From Bosea sp. BIWAKO-01 (GTDB lineage: Bacteria > Pseudomonadota > Alphaproteobacteria > Rhizobiales > Beijerinckiaceae), in contig NZ_BCQA01000001.1 of the NCBI RefSeq assembly GCF_001748145.1, forward strand, positions 2,287,501-2,351,500: a DNA stretch of 64,000 bases, written 5' to 3'. Each line of letters opens with the position of its first letter. Within the stretch, counting starts at the first letter, position 1. The position numbers and the translations under genes are program-made. The notes under the pieces are model-generated. The model saw nothing but the letters and a program-made list of their open reading frames with translations, ran no database searches and was not told the DNA's origin. This document shows, piece after piece, positions 37,092 to 45,536 of this stretch.

Positions 37092-38044
37092 GGCGCAGCG
37101 GCGGTCTTGAGCGGCGGGATCGCGGCCTCGGGGTAGAGCGCGGCCATCAGGTCGCGGGCTGCTGCCGGTGTGCGCGGCCCGAAACCGAGCAGGTAGAGGC
37201 CATCCATCCTGATGAGCGCCATCTTCGCCGCGGCCGGAGTCTGCGAGAAGGTCGGCATGGCGAACACATCGTCAGGCGATGCATTGTGGCTGTTGCTGTT
37301 GCGCATCATCAGGATCACGTCGGGCGCGGCGGCGATGATGGCCTCGTCGTTCAGGGGCTTGAAGCCCTCGACCGCGGTCGCGGCGTTGACGCCGCCGGCC
37401 ATCTGGATGATCGCATCGGCAGAGCTGTTGCGACCGCCGACCAGCACGCGGCCGTTCTGGAGCGACAGGACGAAGAGCACGCGTTTCTTGGCCGGCAGGC
37501 TGGAGCGTAGCGCCTGAAGTTCGTCGAAACGCAGCTTCGTCTGCTGCGCAAGGCGTGCCGCGGGTTCGGCGGCACCTGCAACGGCGCCAATCGCCTGGAT
37601 CTTGGTGACGACGCCATCGGGCGAGTTGTCTTCCGGGATGCTGGCGAGGCGCAGCCCGGCTTCGTTGAGCAGCGAGACCGCCCCGGGAGGCCCTGCGCCC
37701 TCGAGGGCAATGACCAGCGAGGGCTTCAGGGAGAGCACGCCTTCGGCCGAAAGTGCACGGACATAGCCGACGCTGGCCTTGTCGCGCAGGGCTTCGGGCG
37801 GGAACTGGCTGGTGGTGTCGACACCGACGATCCGGTCCTGCAGGCCCAGAGCGTAGAGCACTTCGGTGATCACGCCGCCGACAGCAACGATGCGATCCGG
37901 AGTCTGTGCCTGGGCCGGGCCCGGGAGCATGGACGGGGCAAGGAGGCCGGCGGCGGCCAGAAAGGTCAGTCCGATCGCGGCACCCAGCTCGCGTCGATGC
38001 GGCCGTGCGCCGAGCGGCCTCGAAGGCGCAAGGGGGCTTGGCAT
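37088..38044 (-). CDS. hmuT: Heme ABC transporter periplasmic binding protein HmuT
   Basis: 318 residues. Signal region near GLTFLAAAGLLAPSMLPG with cleavage around QAQTP. The mature start RIVAVGGVITEVLYALGL and VGVDTTSQFPPEA are typical of HmuT-type class III receptors. It is the first gene of hmuTUV, transcribed away from the TonB receptor gene. ATG 38044 was chosen since upstream codons are poorly conserved. Confidence 0.94.
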   Translation of the reverse strand: MPSPLAPSRPLGARPHRRELGAAIGLTFLAAAGLLAPSMLPGPAQAQTPDRIVAVGGVITEVLYALGLQDRIVGVDTTSQFPPEALRDKASVGYVRALSAEGVLSLKPSLVIALEGAGPPGAVSLLNEAGLRLASIPEDNSPDGVVTKIQAIGAVAGAAEPAARLAQQTKLRFDELQALRSSLPAKKRVLFVLSLQNGRVLVGGRNSSADAIIQMAGGVNAATAVEGFKPLNDEAIIAAAPDVILMMRNSNSHNASPDDVFAMPTFSQTPAAAKMALIRMDGLYLLGFGPRTPAAARDLMAALYPEAAIPPLKTAAAP

Positions 38045-38344
38045 GATGGTCTCTCCGCTTCCCGGGTTGCGCGCCAATGGAAGATGGGATCGGAATCGAT
38101 CTCGTCTAGCCAAGAGCGCGCGACATCTCGTCGTCTGAAGGTGATCTAAAGCAGATGTCAGTTTTTAATTATTCTAAGAAGGATAAAGCTTAAGCGTTGT
38201 TGACGGTGATATTCAGCTTTACTACAAAGGGTCAAGAGCGGCGCGCCGAGACGGTGCGACTGCCCGCGCCAGCCAGCCACACGCAGCCCGCGTCCAGCCA
38301 GCCAGTCGCTGCAAAATCTTCAGGTCAGGTTCGGGGCTGGACGT
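38045..38344. promoter_or_regulatory. Divergent heme-locus control region
   Basis: This 300-base AT-richer gap between hmuT and the receptor holds no gene. A candidate sigma-70-type promoter for the receptor is TTGACG (38200-38205), 17-base spacer, TACAAA (38223-38228). Just upstream are the small palindromes TTCT-A-AGAA (38172-38180), which contains an Irr-type TTCTAA half-site, and GCTTAAGC (38188-38195). They are good candidates for iron-responsive control (Irr, RirA or Fur); none is proven. Two CCAGCCAGCCA runs occur in the leader (38269-38279 and 38294-38304). Confidence 0.55.
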
Positions 38345-40417
38345 ATGAATTCTCACGCCGCGCTGTTGCGCGCTTCCGTTTCCGTGGCTGCCATCGCGCT
38401 ATGGTCGCTTGGCGCTCATGCTCAATCCCAGCCGGCGCCAGCCTCCGCTGCTACGCCGATCGCATTGGACGAGATCACGGTGACGGCGAGCAAGCAGGAA
38501 GAGCGCGCGATCGATGCGCTCGCCTCGGTCTCGGTGATGACGCGCAACGAGATCCGGTCGCAGCAGCCGCAAAGGCTCGGCACCCTCCTCAACCAGATGC
38601 CCAGCGTTTCGACGCAGGAAAACCCGAACGATCCGGCAACCGCGATCAATATTCGCGGTCTGCAGGACTTTGGCCGCGTCGCGGTGACGATCGACGGGGC
38701 GCGCCAGAATTTCCAGCGTTCCGGCCATAATGCCAATGGCGCCTTCTTCCTCGATCCCTCCTTCGTGCGCGTCATCGACGTGACGCGCGGCCCGGTTGCC
38801 AACGTCTACGGTTCAGGCGCGATCGGCGGTGTCGTGTCCTTCGAGACGGTCGACCCCAAGGATATTCTCCGGCCCGGCGAGCGCGCCGCGGTCGAGATCG
38901 GTGGGACCGGCGTGTTCGCCCGCCAGTCCGGCGCCTTCGGCAATGCCATCGGGGCTTTCCGGCCCAATGATGTCGTCGAAGGCCTCGTCGGGCTTTCATT
39001 CCGCTCGCTCAATCCCTATCGCGACGGCGGCGGTACGAAGATTGCCGATAGCGGGCAGGACCTGGTTTCAGGTCTCGGCAAGATTGTGATCACGCCCGGC
39101 GAAGGCCAGGAACTCAAGCTCGGTGGCCAGTACCAGCGTTACGATTTCTCCAATGGCGTCGGCACCTCGACGGCACCGCGCCGCGACAACGAGGTCACGA
39201 CGCAGAATTACACGGCACGCTACAGCTTCTCGCGACCCGATATCCCGTGGCTGAACCTGAACATCAGCGCCTATTCGACCTCGACGGACACCGACCAGAC
39301 CCAGATTTCCGGTACGGGCGCGGCTCTTGGCGCGAAGCGCTATTTCAAGGTCGAGACCAACGGGTTCGACATCCACAACACGATGAAGTTCGATCTTGGC
39401 GCGGCGGCGCTGAACCTGAGCTATGGCGCCGACTGGTTCGAGGATCGTGTCCGGACCAGCGACCCGGTCGGCAATGGCGACGAGACGACGCCGTCCGGCA
39501 AGCGCAGCGTCTATGGCGGGTTCGTGCAGAGCCACGTCAAGTATTCGATCTTCGATCTGATCGGTGCGCTGCGCTACGACGCCTATGAACTCAGCGGCGG
39601 CCGGACCTCTTCGGATGGCAACCGCATCTCGCCCAAGCTGACGCTCGGCGTCACGCCGCTGCAGGGCTTGCAGGTCTACGGCACCTATGCCGAGGGCTAT
39701 CGGGCGCCGTCGGTGACCGAAACCCTGGTCGACGGACCGCATCCGGCACCGGCCAGCTTCATCTTCCGGCCGAACCCGAACCTGAAGCCGGAAGTCGGCA
39801 AGACGCTCGAGGCCGGCGTCAATCTGAAATACGACAACATCCTGAGCGAAGGCGACCGCTTCCGCGGCAAGCTCGCGGTCTACAGGAACGACGTGAAGAA
39901 CTATATCGACGGCGTCTTCGTCGATCCCGGCGCACCCTGCGGCGCACCGGTCCCCGGCGCCTGCAACGACGCGTTCTTCACCTATGAAAACGTCGCCAAG
40001 GCGCGCATCACCGGCTTCGAAGCCGAACTCGGCTACGACGCGAAGCGCTGGTTCATGACCCTTGCCGGCTCGACCACTCGCGGGGACAACAGGACGCTGA
40101 ACCAGCCGCTGCAGTCGATCTATCCGGACAAGCTGATCCTCAGCAGCGGATTGCGCTTCTTCGAGGAGAAGCTCACGGTCGGCGCGAGGCTGACGCTGGT
40201 CGACGATCAGAAGCGCCTGCCGCCTGGTGCGCAGGTGATCGCGAGCAAGGCCTATGCGCTGGTCGATCTTTACGCCGACTACAAGATCACGCCCGATGCC
40301 CGCGCCTATGTCACGCTCGAGAATGTCGGCGACGTTCGCTATCGCCGCTACCGCGACGGTGACAACAGCCCGGGCTTCGTCGGCAAGATCGGCTTCTCGA
40401 CGCGCTTCGGCACATGA
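38345..40417 (+). CDS. TonB-dependent heme/hemoglobin receptor (HmuR/BhuR-like)
   Basis: 690 residues. Signal peptide to about residue 26 (AHAQS), TonB box-like DEITVTASK, plug domain with RGLQDFGRVAVTIDGARQNF and GSGAIGGVVSFET, then a 22-strand barrel ending in an aromatic strand (GFSTRF). Near the middle are YRAPSVTETLVDG, the FRAP-type motif of heme receptors, and NPNLKPE, the partner motif. It passes heme across the outer membrane to HmuT. Followed by the oxygenase gene at 78 bases. Confidence 0.95.
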   Translation: MNSHAALLRASVSVAAIALWSLGAHAQSQPAPASAATPIALDEITVTASKQEERAIDALASVSVMTRNEIRSQQPQRLGTLLNQMPSVSTQENPNDPATAINIRGLQDFGRVAVTIDGARQNFQRSGHNANGAFFLDPSFVRVIDVTRGPVANVYGSGAIGGVVSFETVDPKDILRPGERAAVEIGGTGVFARQSGAFGNAIGAFRPNDVVEGLVGLSFRSLNPYRDGGGTKIADSGQDLVSGLGKIVITPGEGQELKLGGQYQRYDFSNGVGTSTAPRRDNEVTTQNYTARYSFSRPDIPWLNLNISAYSTSTDTDQTQISGTGAALGAKRYFKVETNGFDIHNTMKFDLGAAALNLSYGADWFEDRVRTSDPVGNGDETTPSGKRSVYGGFVQSHVKYSIFDLIGALRYDAYELSGGRTSSDGNRISPKLTLGVTPLQGLQVYGTYAEGYRAPSVTETLVDGPHPAPASFIFRPNPNLKPEVGKTLEAGVNLKYDNILSEGDRFRGKLAVYRNDVKNYIDGVFVDPGAPCGAPVPGACNDAFFTYENVAKARITGFEAELGYDAKRWFMTLAGSTTRGDNRTLNQPLQSIYPDKLILSSGLRFFEEKLTVGARLTLVDDQKRLPPGAQVIASKAYALVDLYADYKITPDARAYVTLENVGDVRYRRYRDGDNSPGFVGKIGFSTRFGT

Positions 40418-40495
40418 GGACGGCAATGCCGTCCGGCATTGCCCATTTCCCGTTCAACCAAGCCAGCCAACAGCCAGCCAACTGAGGAAAACACC

Positions 40496-40843
40496 ATGTT
40501 CATCGCCATGAATCGCTTCAAGGTCGTCAAGGGAGAGGAGGCCGCGTTTGAGACGGTCTGGTCCTCGCGCAAGACCCGCCTCGACGAGATGAACGGCTTC
40601 ATCGCCTTCCGTTTGCTCAAGGGGCCGGAGAAGGAGGACCATACCCTCTATTCCTCGCACACGACCTGGGCCTCGAAGGAGGATTTCACGGCCTGGACGA
40701 AGTCCGACCAGTTCCGTGAATCGCACCGCAATGCCGGTCAGCCCCGCGCGACGCCGATGTATCTCGGCCATCCCGAGTTCGAGGGCTTCGAGACGGTGCT
40801 GAGCGAGGCCAATCCGCATTTGCCCCGCCAGGCGGCAGAGTGA
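40496..40843 (+). CDS. IsdG-type heme-degrading monooxygenase (HmuQ/HmuD-like)
   Basis: 115 residues of the antibiotic-biosynthesis-monooxygenase fold. The catalytic triad of IsdG-type heme oxygenases is seen at matching positions: Asn6 (MFIAMNRF), Trp67 (DFTAWTKS) and His77 (RESHRNAG). It opens heme and releases iron. ATG 40496 has TGAGGAAA upstream. A CAGCCA-rich leader precedes it (40461-40482). hutX follows 11 bases later. Confidence 0.9.
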   Translation: MFIAMNRFKVVKGEEAAFETVWSSRKTRLDEMNGFIAFRLLKGPEKEDHTLYSSHTTWASKEDFTAWTKSDQFRESHRNAGQPRATPMYLGHPEFEGFETVLSEANPHLPRQAAE

Positions 40844-40854
40844 GGGAGGACGGT

Positions 40855-41397
40855 ATGTCGATCTCGCAGGCGAGTGCCGCGGCGGTCCAGGACCCGTCAA
40901 CGGTAGACCCGATGGAGCGCGTCAGGCAGGCGCTGGCAGCCAAGCCGGATGGCGTGATCGAGGCCATCGCCCGCGAGGTCGGCGTGCCGACGCTCGCGGT
41001 GCTGGAGGCAGCACCGGCCGATCAACGCCATTTCATTGCAGCCGAGCGCTTCGAGGCGCTGTGGCAGGCGCTCTCGACCTGGGGCGATGTGCTCTTCATC
41101 GTCCACACCGCCGATATCGTGCTGGAATGTGAAGGCTCGCTGCCCGTCGGCTCCTTCGGCCACGGCTATTACAACATCCATGGCGACAGCCCGATCGGCG
41201 GACATATCAAGGCTGGCAACTGCACGGCGATCTATCTGGTCGATCGGCAGTTCCATGGCCGCCGCTCGTGCTCGGTCCAGTTCTTCAATGCTGCTGGCGA
41301 AGCGATGTTCAAGGTCTTCGTACGGCGCGACGAGAAGCGGGAGCTGATTGCCGAGCAGGTGGCGCATTTCGAAGGCCTGAAGACGCAATTTTCCTGA
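40855..41397 (+). CDS. hutX: HutX/ChuX-type cytosolic heme carrier
   Basis: 180 residues of the ChuX/HutX family, with GVPTLAVLEAAP, WGDVLFIVHTADIVLECEG and YYNIHGDSPIGGHIK as the conserved core. Members bind heme in the cytoplasm and hand it to oxygenases. ATG 40855 follows GGGAGG; a GTG five codons earlier would lie on the oxygenase stop. It completes the import operon. Confidence 0.92.
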   Translation: MSISQASAAAVQDPSTVDPMERVRQALAAKPDGVIEAIAREVGVPTLAVLEAAPADQRHFIAAERFEALWQALSTWGDVLFIVHTADIVLECEGSLPVGSFGHGYYNIHGDSPIGGHIKAGNCTAIYLVDRQFHGRRSCSVQFFNAAGEAMFKVFVRRDEKRELIAEQVAHFEGLKTQFS

Positions 41398-41424
41398 CAG
41401 CTCGGGGCTCAGATCCACGAGTTC

Positions 41425-41458
41425 AACGCCGTCGTCGCGATCTCGTGACGGCGGCGTT
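41425..41458 (+). terminator. Hairpin terminator after hutX
   Basis: AACGCCGTCGTCGCG (41425-41439) pairs with CGTGACGGCGGCGTT (41444-41458) with two G-U or mismatched positions and a 4-base loop. CTTCATTT follows, a weak U-rich tail. It lies 28 bases after the hutX stop. The rest of 41398-41648 shows no gene. Confidence 0.6.
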
Positions 41459-41648
41459 CTTCATTTGCCTTGGCTTTGGGCCCGGACGCGATGATTTTCG
41501 CCGGTGTTGCTGCGAACGCTGACACGGCCTGACAGCATGATCGGCACAATGAGCGATGGGGGAACGCCTGCGTCGCCGATGCGTTGACCGGCGGCGGTGG
41601 TTCTCACGCCGAGGCGATCTCGTTCAGTCGAACCGAAGGCTGCGCACC

Positions 41649-42332
41649 ATGAAGAACCAGATCATTGCCGGGGCCGCATCCACCAGACCAGGGGCTCGTC
41701 TGTCTGCGAATGCGATGCTCGAGAACGCGGCCTCGCTCCAGGACTGGCGTCGGCAGGTGGCCGATCTCTACGCGGCGGTCCGGGCCATGCCGGCGGAAGC
41801 GGGCTGGGGACAGTGGCGCGATGTGCGCGACCGGCTGTTTCGCGAGCACCGGCAGTCGCCGCTTGCGGCCGCCCGGCGGCAAAGCTTCCGGGGCATCCGC
41901 TATTTCTCCTATGATCCGGCGCTGCGCTTCGAGGTCGGCTTGCGGCCGGCCGTCGGGCGCGAAACCATCCGGGTCGAAGCCGGAAAGGACGGCGCCATGG
42001 TGCTCAGGCCCTACGCACTGACCGACGGGCTGGAGGGCGCGCTCGGTCGGGAGCTGACGCTTTACTGGATCGAGGGTTATGGTGGCGGGACCTTCCTGCC
42101 CTTTGGCGATGCGAGCAATGGCGAGGAGACCTTTGCCGGCAGCCGCTACCTGCTCGATACGATCAAAAGCGCCGATCTCGGCGTGACATCGGAGGGGCGG
42201 ACGATCCTCGACTTCAATTTCGCCTATTACCCGTCCTGCGCCTATTCCGAGGCCTGGGTCTGCCCATTGTCGCCCATCGAGAATCGCCTGCCCGCCGCGA
42301 TCCGTGCGGGCGAACGAAATCCCCTCAGTTGA
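41649..42332 (+). CDS. DUF1684 protein
   Basis: 227 residues. The C-terminal half holds the DUF1684 core: GGGTFLPFGDASNGEETFAG, LDFNFAYYPSCAYSEAWVCP and ENRLPAAIRAGE. These bacterial proteins are predicted to bind metal or a ligand but have no assigned activity. ATG 41649 was chosen; the preceding 31 codons are not conserved. No signal peptide, so likely cytoplasmic. Confidence 0.85.
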   Translation: MKNQIIAGAASTRPGARLSANAMLENAASLQDWRRQVADLYAAVRAMPAEAGWGQWRDVRDRLFREHRQSPLAAARRQSFRGIRYFSYDPALRFEVGLRPAVGRETIRVEAGKDGAMVLRPYALTDGLEGALGRELTLYWIEGYGGGTFLPFGDASNGEETFAGSRYLLDTIKSADLGVTSEGRTILDFNFAYYPSCAYSEAWVCPLSPIENRLPAAIRAGERNPLS

Positions 42333-42461
42333 GCGCTTGCCCGGCGCGTTCGTTCCCCGCACCGGAATTGCGACGGCGCGTTTTTCCTTCGTGCGCCCAA
42401 AACTTGCATCGTTGTTCGATCCCTCGTTAGCTAACCCCTTGAGCCATCACAGGAGGCGGCC

Positions 42462-43361
42462 ATGAAACTCATCAGCATGCGCTTCGCGAAGACGGTCTGT
42501 ACTGTTGCCGCGATGATCGTGGTCGGGCTGTCGGCGGCAGCGGCCCAGACGATCAAGATCGGTTCCAAGAATTTCACCGAGCAGTTCATCGTTGCCGAGC
42601 TTTATGCCGCTGCCCTGGAGGGCGCGGGCTTCAAGGTCGAACGCAAGATCAATCTCGGCGGCACGCTGGTGGCGCATGAGGCGCTGAAAAGCGGCGCGAT
42701 CGACCTTTATCCGGAATATACCGGGACTGGCCTCAACGCCGTGATGAAGGCGCAGGGTGTGACCGAGACCGACCCGGAGAAGGTGCGCGGCATGGTCAAG
42801 GCCTTCTACGAGAAGGAATTCAACCTGACCTGGCTGAAGCCCTCCGGTATCAATAACGGCTATGCCATCGTGGTGCGGCCGGAGACCGCGAAGGAATACA
42901 ACCTCAAGACCCTGACCGATCTCGGCAAGGTCTCGTCCAAGCTTCGGCTCGGCGCCGGCACCGAGTTCGTCGATCGCCGTGATGGCATCGCGGGCCTCAA
43001 GGAGGTCTATGGCGCCGAGTTTGCCGAGTTCAAGCAGTTCGCGGCGCTGCGGCTGCGCTACGAGGCGCTGAACCAGAAGCAGGTCGACATCGCCAACGGC
43101 TTCTCCACCGACTGGCAGATTGCGGCGGAGAAGTTCGTGGCGCTGGACGACGACAAGTCGCTGTTCCCGCCCTATTTCCTCGCCCCGGTCGTGCGTCAGG
43201 AGATTGCCGGCAACGCCAAGGTCGTCGAGATCCTCGAGAAGGTCGGGGCAGTGCTCGACAATGCGACGATGCAGGAGCTGAACCGACAGGTCGAGGTTGA
43301 CAAGAAGGAGCCGCGTGTCGTCGCCGCCGCCTTCCTGAAAGCCAAGGGTCTTGTCCGCTAA
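42462..43361 (+). CDS. Periplasmic quaternary-amine-type binding protein (OpuBC/OsmF/EgtU-like)
   Basis: 299 residues. Sec signal (VCTVAAMIVVGLSAAAAQ), then IKIGSKNFTEQFIVAELYAA and KSGAIDLYPEYTGTGLNAVM, the signature of the OpuAC-type receptors for glycine betaine, choline, carnitine and, as EgtU, ergothioneine. Substrate-cage residues cannot be assigned without structure. It is followed by a MIO-less lyase homologue, then two permeases and an ATPase, all on one strand with overlaps. Confidence 0.93.
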   Translation: MKLISMRFAKTVCTVAAMIVVGLSAAAAQTIKIGSKNFTEQFIVAELYAAALEGAGFKVERKINLGGTLVAHEALKSGAIDLYPEYTGTGLNAVMKAQGVTETDPEKVRGMVKAFYEKEFNLTWLKPSGINNGYAIVVRPETAKEYNLKTLTDLGKVSSKLRLGAGTEFVDRRDGIAGLKEVYGAEFAEFKQFAALRLRYEALNQKQVDIANGFSTDWQIAAEKFVALDDDKSLFPPYFLAPVVRQEIAGNAKVVEILEKVGAVLDNATMQELNRQVEVDKKEPRVVAAAFLKAKGLVR

Positions 43362-43377
43362 GGCGGGCGATCTGCGA

Positions 43378-44910
43378 ATGGAGCTGGTGCAACCGGCCCC
43401 TGCCGTCGTCATCGGAGCGGGGCTGCTTTCGATCGAACAGGTCCATGCCGTCGCGCATGGGTCTGTGCGGGTCGTGCTGGTTCCCGCACTGCTGGAGCGG
43501 CTGAGCGGGGCTCGCGCGGTGGTCGAGCGCAGTCTCGAACGTGGCGAGGCCGTCTATGGTTTGACGACCGGCCTCGGGGCTGCTGTGGACACGCGACTGG
43601 CGGCGGATCAGATCGCTGCCTTCCAACAGCGGGCCGTTCAGGCCCGGGCTGTCGGCGTCGGGCCTTGCCTGTCGCGGGGCGAGGTGCGGGCCATGCTGCT
43701 GGCGCGGCTTGCCGGTCTTGCGCAGGGCGCGTCGGGCATCTCGCCGGGCCTTGTCGGGACGCTCGCTGCGATGCTGAATTCCGGGCTTCATCCTGTCGTG
43801 CGACGCATCGGCTCGCTGGGGGAGGCCGATCTCAGCTCGCTGGCCCAGCTCTTCTTGCCGCTGACAGGAGAGGGTGAGGCCGAATTCGACGGAAAGATTC
43901 GCCCCGGTCGCGAGGCCATGTGCTTGGCCGGCATAGCGCTTCCGGCCCTTGGGCCGAAGGATGGGCTCGCATTGCTCAATGCCAATGCCGAGAGCGCCGG
44001 CCTGGCTGCGCTCGCGCTTCGCACCATGGCACTGGCGCTGCAGGCGCTGACGGCAGCAGGTGCACTCTCGCTGGAGGCTTACCGCGCCAATCTCTCGCCC
44101 ATCGCCAGCAATCTGGTCGCGCTTCGGCCGGTGCCGAGCCATGTCACTGGCGCGGCAAAGTTGCGCGAACTCCTGGCTGGGAGCGATCTCCTTGATGAAG
44201 GCGCTGCCAGCCGCGTGCAGGACCCACTGTCCTTTCGCTGCCTGGCGCCCGTGAACGGCGCCGCATGCGCCGCGCTCGATACGGCGCGCGCGCTCGTTGA
44301 AGTCGAGCTCAACGGGGCCGGCGACAGCCCGGCGGTGCTCATCACGGAGGATGTCCTGCGTTCGACCGTCAATTTCGACACGACGGCGCTTGCACTTGCG
44401 CTCGAGGGGCTCGGGCTGGCAGTCGCCCACGCCGCGACGATCTCGGCGTTCCGTATCATCAAGCTGATGTCGCCTGCGTCCAGCGGGCTGCCGCGCTTCC
44501 TGACCCGCCATGGTGGCACGCATGCGGGGTTTGCGACCACGCAGAAGACGACAGCAGCCCTGGAAGCGGAGATCCGCCATCTCGCCCTGCCACTCGGCCC
44601 GACGACCATGCCGGTTGCCGATGGTGTCGAGGATTACGCGCCGATGACGCCGCGCATTGTCGCAAAGACAGCCGTGATCGCCGAGCACCTGGCGCGGCTT
44701 GCTGCGATCGAACTCGTCGTGGCGGCCGAGGCCGCCGATCAGCGTGACGGCATCAGGCTCGGCGTCGGCACCATGCTCGCGCATGGCTTCGTCCGCGCCC
44801 ATGTCGCCCGGCTCGACGATGACCGGCCGATGGGGCGCGAGTTCGAGGTGCTGGCCGAACGCCTGGCGGCGGGAGAGCTTGCTGCAACGCTTTCGGACCC
44901 GCCAGCATGA
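43378..44910 (+). CDS. Histidine ammonia-lyase homologue lacking the MIO tripeptide (possible ergothionase-type C-N lyase)
   Basis: 510 residues, full length for HAL/PAL family proteins. The MIO region, normally GSVGASGDLAPL, reads GSLGEADLSSL at 145-155: the Ala-Ser-Gly that forms MIO is replaced by Glu-Ala, one residue shorter. Retained: Tyr60 (VYGLTTG), Arg in QDPLSFRC, Asn201 (GLALLNAN) and Glu in ALEAEIRHL. Changed: HAL His83 position and Tyr280 (now Leu). So it is not a canonical histidase. It is translated with a betaine-type importer. Treponema ergothionase is, to my knowledge, a MIO-less relative that eliminates trimethylamine; that is the best functional analogy here. Start ATG 43378. 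Confidence 0.85.
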   Translation: MELVQPAPAVVIGAGLLSIEQVHAVAHGSVRVVLVPALLERLSGARAVVERSLERGEAVYGLTTGLGAAVDTRLAADQIAAFQQRAVQARAVGVGPCLSRGEVRAMLLARLAGLAQGASGISPGLVGTLAAMLNSGLHPVVRRIGSLGEADLSSLAQLFLPLTGEGEAEFDGKIRPGREAMCLAGIALPALGPKDGLALLNANAESAGLAALALRTMALALQALTAAGALSLEAYRANLSPIASNLVALRPVPSHVTGAAKLRELLAGSDLLDEGAASRVQDPLSFRCLAPVNGAACAALDTARALVEVELNGAGDSPAVLITEDVLRSTVNFDTTALALALEGLGLAVAHAATISAFRIIKLMSPASSGLPRFLTRHGGTHAGFATTQKTTAALEAEIRHLALPLGPTTMPVADGVEDYAPMTPRIVAKTAVIAEHLARLAAIELVVAAEAADQRDGIRLGVGTMLAHGFVRAHVARLDDDRPMGREFEVLAERLAAGELAATLSDPPA

Positions 44911-45536
44911 CCTGGATCATTGAGAATTACGACCGCCTGCTGATCGCGCTCTGGGAGCATATCCAGCTCGTCGGCATCGGGCTCGCGATCTCGCTCGTCA
45001 TCGGCCTGCCGCTCGGGATCATCTCGGCGCGGCGGCCGAGCTTCTACCTCGTCGTGCTGTTGATTTCGGGCGCCCTCTACACGGTGCCGGCACTGGCGAT
45101 CTTTGCGCTGTTGATTCCCATCCTCGGGCTCGGCTTCGGTCCGGCGATCGTTGCGCTGGTGATGTATGCCTTGCTGATCATCATCCGGAACACGGCAACG
45201 GGTCTGCGCGAGATCGCGCCCGAGATCCTGGATGCTGCCGACGGCATGGGCTATGGCCGTTGGCGCCGGCTTTTCGCGATCGAGCTCCCGCTGGCGCTGC
45301 CGGTGATCATCGCTGGCATCCGCATCACGGTCGTCACGATGGTCTCGGTCGCGACCGTGGCCGCCTTCATCAATGCCGGCGGTCTTGGCGACATCATTTT
45401 CCAGGGCATCACCCAGGATTTCGGTGAGAAGGTCGTGGTCGGTGCGATCATGACTTCGCTGCTTGCCATCGCCTGCGACGAGAGCTTGCGCCGGCTCGAG
45501 CTCGGCCTGCGGGCGGCCCAGGCGGAGGGCGCCTGA
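44907..45536 (+). CDS. Betaine-type ABC transporter permease 1 (OpuBB-like)
   Basis: 209 residues with five to six helices. ProW/OpuB-class features are GLPLGIISARRP, RNTATGLREIAPEILDAADG (the EAA-loop helix) and GGLGDIIFQGI. Its ATG overlaps the lyase stop (ATGA), so permease and enzyme are co-translated. Pairs with the second permease to form the channel. Confidence 0.9.
   Translation: MTWIIENYDRLLIALWEHIQLVGIGLAISLVIGLPLGIISARRPSFYLVVLLISGALYTVPALAIFALLIPILGLGFGPAIVALVMYALLIIIRNTATGLREIAPEILDAADGMGYGRWRRLFAIELPLALPVIIAGIRITVVTMVSVATVAAFINAGGLGDIIFQGITQDFGEKVVVGAIMTSLLAIACDESLRRLELGLRAAQAEGA

Noticed and set aside
43810..43842. Loss of MIO as a sequencing frameshift
   Set aside because: The frame remains open and conserved on both sides, so the replacement is a net loss of one whole residue.
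43030..44802. 590-codon antisense frame opposite the lyase homologue
   Set aside because: Shadow frame; the sense frame shows aligned HAL-family motifs throughout.
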